Below are positions 59,221 through 64,000 of a stretch of 64,000 bases of DNA, in pieces. The position numbers and the translations under genes were made by a program. Under the pieces are notes generated by a model. The model saw nothing but the letters and a program-made list of their open reading frames with translations. It was not told where the DNA came from and searched no databases. Where the stretch lies: positions 248,001-312,000 of the forward strand of contig CAWDJF010000007.1 of the NCBI GenBank assembly GCA_963802575.1, written 5' to 3'. How positions within the stretch are numbered: the first letter of the stretch is position 1; every line of letters starts with the position of its first letter. The DNA comes from DATFTE01 sp963802575. GTDB lineage: Bacteria; Acidobacteriota; Terriglobia; Terriglobales; Acidobacteriaceae.

Positions 59221-60471
59221 CTAGGAGAGCACCCCCGCGATTGCCGTCAGCACCAGCACTCCCAGCCCAACCGGCAACAGCACTTTCCATCCCACCTTCA
59301 TCAACTGGTCGAAGCGGTAGCGCGGGAAAGTTCCGCGATACCAGATGTAGAGATACATGAAAGCCGCAACTTTGGCCGAGAACCAGAAGATGTCTTGAAT
59401 ACGATCACGCACCGGAGGAATAAAGAGCACGATTCCAATCAATCCCAACACCGCAGCGAATCCCGCGAGGCCGATCGTCTGAATGCGAAAGTACGGATGC
59501 TTCGGCATGCGCGAAGTGCTATAGAAGGCCATCGCCGCGAGAAACAGGAATGACAGCCCGGGAATCAGCGAGAATGCCAGATCCCACGTGTCTCCGCTGA
59601 GCCAGGTCGTGAACGGACGCATCCATCCGCCGAGCCATAGCGTCACAGCAATCGACGAGACCGCGATCATTGCCGAATATTCAGCCAGGAAGAATAGAGA
59701 CCAGCGGAAGCCGCTGTACTCGGTATGGAATCCGGCAGTTAACTCGGATTCGGCTTCAGGCAGATCGAAGGGCGCGCGATTGGTTTCGGCAACCATGGCG
59801 ATGGCAAACACGACAAAAGCAATCAATCCGAGCGGAAAGAACTTGAAGACAAACCAGGTGTGCTGCGCCTGTTGCGCCTGCACGATGCCGATCATGCTCA
59901 ACGTGCCGATGCCGTCGGTGTTGAGGCTGGTCATTACGACCGCGGAAATCACGGCCAATCCCATTGCGATTTCGTAGGAGACCATCTGCGCGCTCGATCG
60001 CAACGCGCCGATCAGCGGATAGTGCGAGTTCGAGGCCCATCCCGCCATCACGATGCCCAATACGCCAAGCGACGAGACGCCGAGCATAAAGAGGATGCCG
60101 ATATTCATGTCGGTCACGGCGTGCGTCGGACCGAACGGCACAACAATAAAGACCGTGAAGGCCGTGAGCACGACCATGAACGGAGCGATCCAGAAAACGA
60201 AGCGGTCGGCCTCTGACGGGATGATGTCTTCTTTCAACAGCAACTTGATGGCATCGGCGATGGGCTGCAGCAGGCCGTGCGGACCGACGCGCATGGGGCC
60301 GAGGCGAATCTGCATGTGCGCCAGAATTTTGCGCTCCAGCCAGTTCATCGCAATGACAGCGACTGAGAGTCCGCCGAAGATCAGCAGGATGTAGACGAAG
60401 GCCCACAGCACGTTCCCTGCCTGCCCCGGCGTCTGCGTGCTTTTCAGATATGAGGTGATGTAATCGAGCAT
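59221..60471 (-). CDS. nuoH: NADH-quinone oxidoreductase subunit H
   Basis: A 416-residue complex I subunit at the membrane/peripheral-arm junction, part of the quinone site. The family blocks are ERKILAHMQIRLGPMRVGPHG, KLLLKEDIIP, GWASNSHYPLIGALRSSAQMVSYE, ETNRAPFDLPEAESEL and GFHTEYSGFRW, then LWYRGTFPRYRFDQL-like sequence near the end (IWYRGTFPRYRFDQLM). Its ATG overlaps the TAA of nuoD (TAATG), which indicates translational coupling. Confidence 0.95.
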   Translation of the reverse strand: MLDYITSYLKSTQTPGQAGNVLWAFVYILLIFGGLSVAVIAMNWLERKILAHMQIRLGPMRVGPHGLLQPIADAIKLLLKEDIIPSEADRFVFWIAPFMVVLTAFTVFIVVPFGPTHAVTDMNIGILFMLGVSSLGVLGIVMAGWASNSHYPLIGALRSSAQMVSYEIAMGLAVISAVVMTSLNTDGIGTLSMIGIVQAQQAQHTWFVFKFFPLGLIAFVVFAIAMVAETNRAPFDLPEAESELTAGFHTEYSGFRWSLFFLAEYSAMIAVSSIAVTLWLGGWMRPFTTWLSGDTWDLAFSLIPGLSFLFLAAMAFYSTSRMPKHPYFRIQTIGLAGFAAVLGLIGIVLFIPPVRDRIQDIFWFSAKVAAFMYLYIWYRGTFPRYRFDQLMKVGWKVLLPVGLGVLVLTAIAGVLS

Positions 60472-61625
60472 TACCGATCCACCTCACCCAGAACAATATC
60501 GAGCGTGCCAATGACGGCGATGACGTCGGCGACGAGCGCGCCGCGCACCATCATGTCGAGGGCCTGCAAATTCACGAACGACGGAGGCCGCACGCGCACA
60601 CGATACGGCTGCGTCGAGCCATCGCTGACGATGAAGTATCCCAACTCTCCCTTGGGTGCCTCGATCGAATGATAGATCTCGCCGACCGGAGGCTTGATCA
60701 CCTTGGGAACCTTCGCCATGATCGGGCCTTCGGGAATCTTGGCGACCGCCTGTTCCAGGATGCGCAGCGACTGCCGCATCTCTTCCATACGCACCAGGTA
60801 CCGGTCGTAGGTGTCACCGTTAGTGCCAATCGGAATCTCGAAATCGACATCGCGATAGGCCGCGTAAGGTTGCGCCTTGCGCAGATCCCACTTGACGCCG
60901 CTGGCGCGCAGCACAGGACCGGTTACTCCCAGGGCTTTGCACTGCTCTGCAGTGATTTTGCCGACGCCTTTCGTACGCTCAAGCCAGATGCGGTTAGTGG
61001 TCAGCAGGGTTTCGTATTCATCGATCTTCGGCTTCGCGAAGGCGATAAACTTTTCCACGTCGCGCTCGAAACCTTCGTAGGTCTCGTACTGGCATCCGCC
61101 GATGCGGAATGCGTGCGTGGTCAGGCGCGCGCCACAGTATTTTTCGAAGATCTTGAGAACTTCTTCCCGGTCGCGGAACAGATAAAAGAGCGGCGTAATC
61201 GCGCCGATATCGAGGGCGTGCGTACCCAGCCAGAGCTGGTGGCTCGCCAGGCGATTCAGTTCCGTCAGGATGACGCGGATGTAGTTGGCCCGCGGCGGAG
61301 CCTCAACGTTCATCAACTTCTCGACCGCTTCGCAGTAGCCGAGTCCGTTCGAAACCGCAGCGACGTAATCCATGCGATCGACGTAGGGATTGAACATCGT
61401 GTAAGTACGATGTTCGGCGATCTTCTCTACCCCGCGATGCAGGTATCCGATGACACATTCCGTGCCTAAAACTTTTTCGCCGTCGAGCTTCAGAATTACG
61501 CGCAGCACTCCGTGCGTTGCCGGATGCTGCGGGCCCATATTGATGATGAGTTCGTTCGAATCAAGATAGGTCTGGTCGGGCTCGCCGAGTTCGAGATGCG
61601 AGATGTATGTGGTCGGGTCCGTCAT
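60471..61625 (-). CDS. nuoD: NADH-quinone oxidoreductase subunit D
   Basis: A 384-residue complex I peripheral subunit related to the large subunit of NiFe hydrogenases; with NuoB it forms the quinone-reduction site. Motifs are INMGPQHPATHGVLR, GYLHRGVEKIAEHRTY, DRMDYVAAVSNGLGY, and the C-terminal DIVLGEVDR. The quinone-contacting His/Tyr residues are in place. The gene overlaps nuoC by ATGA. The usual partner nuoB is not next to it here. Confidence 0.95.
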   Translation of the reverse strand: MTDPTTYISHLELGEPDQTYLDSNELIINMGPQHPATHGVLRVILKLDGEKVLGTECVIGYLHRGVEKIAEHRTYTMFNPYVDRMDYVAAVSNGLGYCEAVEKLMNVEAPPRANYIRVILTELNRLASHQLWLGTHALDIGAITPLFYLFRDREEVLKIFEKYCGARLTTHAFRIGGCQYETYEGFERDVEKFIAFAKPKIDEYETLLTTNRIWLERTKGVGKITAEQCKALGVTGPVLRASGVKWDLRKAQPYAAYRDVDFEIPIGTNGDTYDRYLVRMEEMRQSLRILEQAVAKIPEGPIMAKVPKVIKPPVGEIYHSIEAPKGELGYFIVSDGSTQPYRVRVRPPSFVNLQALDMMVRGALVADVIAVIGTLDIVLGEVDR

Positions 61626-62284
61626 TGGCCGCTCTCGATGCCGAGGTTAATTTGTACCCACTCCTGATCCTGCTGGATGATGCCGTACTCTTTGCGCAAA
61701 GGATGACCCTTCCACCCGTCGGGCAGAAGAATGCGCTTCAAGTCAGGATGTCCATCAAAACGAATGCCGAACATGTCGAAGACTTCCCTCTCCAGCCAGT
61801 TGGTGGTCGGCCAGATGGAAGTCGAACTTGGAACGGACGCCCCATCGGCGATTCTTGCCGTTACGCGGATGCGCTCGTTCTTCGCGAAAGAGTAGAGAAT
61901 CCAGATCACGTCGAACTGCTTCTCGCGATTGGGATAATGCGCCGCAGTCAGATCGACGCAGTAGTCGAACTTCTCTTGGTCGCGCAGGATCTGCAACAAC
62001 TCAGGTATCAGCGAGGAATCGACGACAAAGTAGTTCTGCCCGAGATAAGTGTTCGCTTCCGCGATGCCTGAGCCATATTGTCCTTTGAGCCGGGCCGTTA
62101 AAGGCGAATCCCACGGCATGGGCACTGGACCTGCGGGCTTTGCAGGCGCAGCGGGCTTTTCAACGGACGGGGCCTTGGGTGGAATAGCGGGTGCCGAGGA
62201 CTGAGCGGGGGAAGTCTTCTCCGCCGCCGGTTTCTGCTCACCGCCCGGCGGCTGCGGTGTAGGCGATTTGGTTTCCTCGGGCAT
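61622..62284 (-). CDS. nuoC: NADH-quinone oxidoreductase subunit C with Pro/Ala-rich N-terminal extension
   Basis: A 220-residue complex I peripheral subunit. The 30-kDa domain covers about residues 65-215: YFVVDSSLIPELLQILRDQE, YCVDLTAAHYPNREKQFDVIWILYS, and STSIWPTTNWLEREVFDMFGIRFDGHPDLKRILLPDGWKGHPLRKEY, including the signature EREVFDMFGI. The first 60 residues are a low-complexity Pro/Ala/Lys linker, unusual for NuoC. ATG 62284 was chosen; a GTG at 62302 lies directly against GGAGG and is less likely, but the spacing from GGAGGT to the ATG is long, so the start is uncertain. Confidence 0.93.
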   Translation of the reverse strand: MPEETKSPTPQPPGGEQKPAAEKTSPAQSSAPAIPPKAPSVEKPAAPAKPAGPVPMPWDSPLTARLKGQYGSGIAEANTYLGQNYFVVDSSLIPELLQILRDQEKFDYCVDLTAAHYPNREKQFDVIWILYSFAKNERIRVTARIADGASVPSSTSIWPTTNWLEREVFDMFGIRFDGHPDLKRILLPDGWKGHPLRKEYGIIQQDQEWVQINLGIESGQ

Positions 62285-62380
62285 AGCTGCGAAGCTACAC
62301 ACCTCCGGCGACGCAAAGGCTTTTTGAAGAACGTTAACTTCTAACAGCTTGCTACTACGCTGTCAACGGATTGCGCGCCG

Positions 62381-62737
62381 TTACACCCATTCCAGCGCGC
62401 CTTTTTTCCAGATCCAGATGTATCCCACCACCAGAATCAGAAGAAAGATGAGAATTTCGACCAGGCCGAAGACGCCGAAGGATTTCGACATCACGGCCCA
62501 GGGAAACAGGAAGATGGTCTCCACGTCGAAGACCACGAAAAGGATGGCCACAATATAGAAGCGGACGGTGTAGCGTCCGCGGGCATTATCCACGGGGTCG
62601 ATGCCGCACTCGTACGGCATTAATTTGGCCTTGCCGGGGTTGTTGGGGCGCACCAACTTCGCTGCCAACAGAGTGACAGGAAGCATCACTCCCACCAAGG
62701 CGACGAATAGAAAGATAGGAACGTAGTTCTGGGGCAT
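62381..62737 (-). CDS. nuoA: NADH-quinone oxidoreductase subunit A
   Basis: A 118-residue, three-span complex I subunit and first gene of the nuo run. ATG 62737 has GAGGAG four to five bases upstream; an open frame to 62791 lacks a ribosome site. Blocks are VTLLAAKLVRPNNPGKAKLMPYECGIDP, RYTVRFYIVAILFVVFDVETIFLFPWAV and the C-terminal GYIWIWKKGALEWV, all typical. In many bacteria nuoB follows directly; here the next gene is nuoC. Confidence 0.95.
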   Translation of the reverse strand: MPQNYVPIFLFVALVGVMLPVTLLAAKLVRPNNPGKAKLMPYECGIDPVDNARGRYTVRFYIVAILFVVFDVETIFLFPWAVMSKSFGVFGLVEILIFLLILVVGYIWIWKKGALEWV

Positions 62738-62772
62738 CCGCTCCTCGACTTCAAGAAAAATGCGAGCCGGCA

Positions 62773-62801
62773 ATATTACTGCGGACTGCATCCGTCTTCA
62801 A
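62773..62801 (-). promoter_or_regulatory. Likely promoter of the nuo run
   Basis: On the minus strand TTGAAG (62801-62796) is followed after 17 bases by TAATAT (62778-62773). This is about 35 bases before the nuoA start. The intergenic region is shared with the divergent lysS gene. Confidence 0.45.
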
Positions 62802-62836
62802 GGACTACCAGCGGGAACGGAGAAATCGCGTTTGTT

Positions 62837-62842
62837 TATAAT
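62837..62842 (+). promoter_or_regulatory. Consensus -10 element of lysS
   Basis: A perfect TATAAT at 62837-62842, about 32 bases before the TTG start. No good -35 is found 16-18 bases upstream (GGAACG), so an activator or weak promoter is possible. Confidence 0.45.
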
Positions 62843-62874
62843 CACTGTTTACCTCTCGCTCTCGAAGGACATCC

Positions 62875-64000
62875 TTGGCACTCGACGACGAAATCTACCA
62901 GCTGCGGCGCGACAAACTGAAGAAGATTGAGGCTCTCGGCCAGGAGTCTTACCCTCGCCGCTACGAATTCACTCATACGATTCCCCAGATTCTCGGCGAA
63001 TACACTGCGAAAACAAGCGAGGAACTGGAAGCCTCGCGGGTCACGGTTCGTGTCGCCGGACGGATCATGGCGATCCGCCTCATGGGCAAGGCTGGGTTTG
63101 CCCACCTGCAGCAGAATGGCGAGAGGTTGCAGATCTACGTGAAGAAAGATGCCGTCGGCGACAACGCGTTCGAGCTCTACAAGCTGCTCGATCTGGGAGA
63201 TCACATCGGCGTCAGCGGCTATCTCTTCCGCACTCGCACCGGGGAGCTTTCGATTCACGTGGAGGAGATCACGTTTCTCTCCAAGGATCTGCTACCTTTG
63301 CCGGAAAAGTGGCATGGGCTCACGGACGTCGAGCAGCGTTACCGACAACGTTATGTCGATCTCTTCGTGAATCCTGAAGTGCGTGAGGTGTTCATTAAGC
63401 GCAGCAAGCTGGTGCAGTCGCTGCGACGCTCGCTCGATGCGCGGGGATTCATCGAAGTCGAGACGCCGATGATGCATCCCGTCGCAGGCGGAGCGGTGGC
63501 CAAGCCGTTTGTGACGCATCACAACACGCTCGATGTCGATCTTTATTTGCGAATTGCACCTGAACTTTATCTGAAGCGGTTGACTGTGGGTGGTCTTGAT
63601 CGTGTGTACGAAATCAATCGCAACTTCCGCAACGAAGGCATTTCGACACGCCACAATCCCGAATTCACGATGCTCGAGTTCTACCAGGCCTACGCCGACT
63701 ATCGCGTGGTGATGGAACTGACGCAGCAACTGATCGAGCAAGCCGCGAAAGACGTCAACGGCGGGACGACCAACCAGTGGGGAGAGCACACGATTGACTG
63801 GGCGAAGTGGCACAAGATGACCATGCGCGAAGCGATCATTCATTTCTGGCCCGAGAACGCTGGGCCGAAACCTGAGATGCCCGAGTTTGCCTCGCATGAA
63901 GGCGTGAAAGGTCTGGTCGAGCGCTTCAATGCGGCTCATGCCCACATCGCCTACGATGCCCAAGAACCGATGGGAAAGACCATTGCCAATCTTTTCGAGG
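62875..64000 (+). CDS. lysS: Lysyl-tRNA synthetase, class II (partial, C-terminus beyond the window)
   Basis: Charges tRNA-Lys. TTG start at 62875 with AAGGA five bases upstream, giving (M)ALDDEIYQLRRDKLKKIE. Residues about 50-150 are the OB-fold anticodon-binding domain (VRVAGRIMAIRLMGKAGFAHLQ). The class II catalytic core starts with EQRYRQRYVDLFVN, then EVETPMMHPVAGGAVAKPF (motif 1 region) and motif 2 FRNEGISTRHNPEFTMLE. The frame is open to the right edge with about 375 codons; the usual length is near 490-520, so motif 3 is outside. Divergent from the nuo run. Confidence 0.95.
   Translation, partial: MALDDEIYQLRRDKLKKIEALGQESYPRRYEFTHTIPQILGEYTAKTSEELEASRVTVRVAGRIMAIRLMGKAGFAHLQQNGERLQIYVKKDAVGDNAFELYKLLDLGDHIGVSGYLFRTRTGELSIHVEEITFLSKDLLPLPEKWHGLTDVEQRYRQRYVDLFVNPEVREVFIKRSKLVQSLRRSLDARGFIEVETPMMHPVAGGAVAKPFVTHHNTLDVDLYLRIAPELYLKRLTVGGLDRVYEINRNFRNEGISTRHNPEFTMLEFYQAYADYRVVMELTQQLIEQAAKDVNGGTTNQWGEHTIDWAKWHKMTMREAIIHFWPENAGPKPEMPEFASHEGVKGLVERFNAAHAHIAYDAQEPMGKTIANLFE

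Overview
The window reads as chromosome of an Acidobacteriota bacterium, most likely class Terriglobia. This is inferred from gene content: an Oar-like TonB receptor with a carboxypeptidase-regulatory N-terminus, many secreted FG-GAP/VCBS, ASPIC-UnbV and choice-of-anchor-D proteins, secreted beta-propellers, and a nuo operon of the A-C-D-H-J-K-L-M-N type. No rRNA or tRNA gene, CRISPR array, transposase or phage gene was seen, so the assignment stays provisional.

Layout. (1) 1-4100, minus strand: a partial di-heme oxidoreductase-like gene, a frame-disrupted FG-GAP/ASPIC-UnbV exoprotein and a lipoprotein esterase. (2) 4865-28091, plus strand: a large exopolysaccharide locus. It holds export (Wza-like, Wzz-like, a BY-kinase-like ATPase with a degenerate P-loop), a NusG-like antiterminator, UDP-glucose dehydrogenase, the priming polyprenyl-phosphate glycosylphosphotransferase, two sulfotransferases, an O-antigen-ligase-like polymerase, two SGNH proteins, a parallel beta-helix protein, a polysaccharide deacetylase, GT4 and WecG-type glycosyltransferases, a GDP-mannose 3,5-epimerase-like enzyme, two almost identical DUF5989 micro-proteins and two carbamoyltransferases (the second frame-broken). 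(3) 28340-38286: an exoprotein island with two paralogous glycoside hydrolases in opposite orientation, two paralogous Asp-box proteins and a long FG-GAP protein with Ig-like repeats. (4) 38341-42498, minus: a three-gene unit of a secreted unknown, a seven-heme cytochrome c and an AMIN/outer-membrane-barrel-like protein. (5) 42862-52624, minus: a TonB receptor, a lactonase-type propeller, a secreted unknown, and a very large phosphoesterase/Ig/FG-GAP protein split by a frame change. (6) 53016-62737, minus: nuoACDHJKLMN (complex I membrane arm plus C and D; no B, E, F, G or I here). (7) 62875 to the end, plus: lysS, partial.

How the genes fit together. The exopolysaccharide locus predicts an acidic, decorated polymer: glucuronate from Ugd, possibly GDP-L-galactose from the epimerase, sulfate esters, carbamoyl groups, and adjustment of acyl groups by the deacetylase and SGNH proteins. 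Assembly would start with the priming transferase and finish through the polymerase and a Wza/Wzz channel. No Wzx flippase is visible and few glycosyltransferases are present, so part of the pathway must lie elsewhere.

A window-wide oddity is a set of at least five internal frame breaks in four genes, plus a probable sixth at a gene's 5' end. Each is explained by one extra base (positions about 1094, 10139-10143, 26978, 27005, 50738 and 52620). Because all go the same way and leave intact family motifs on both sides, residual sequencing or assembly insertions are the simplest explanation; true pseudogenes remain possible.
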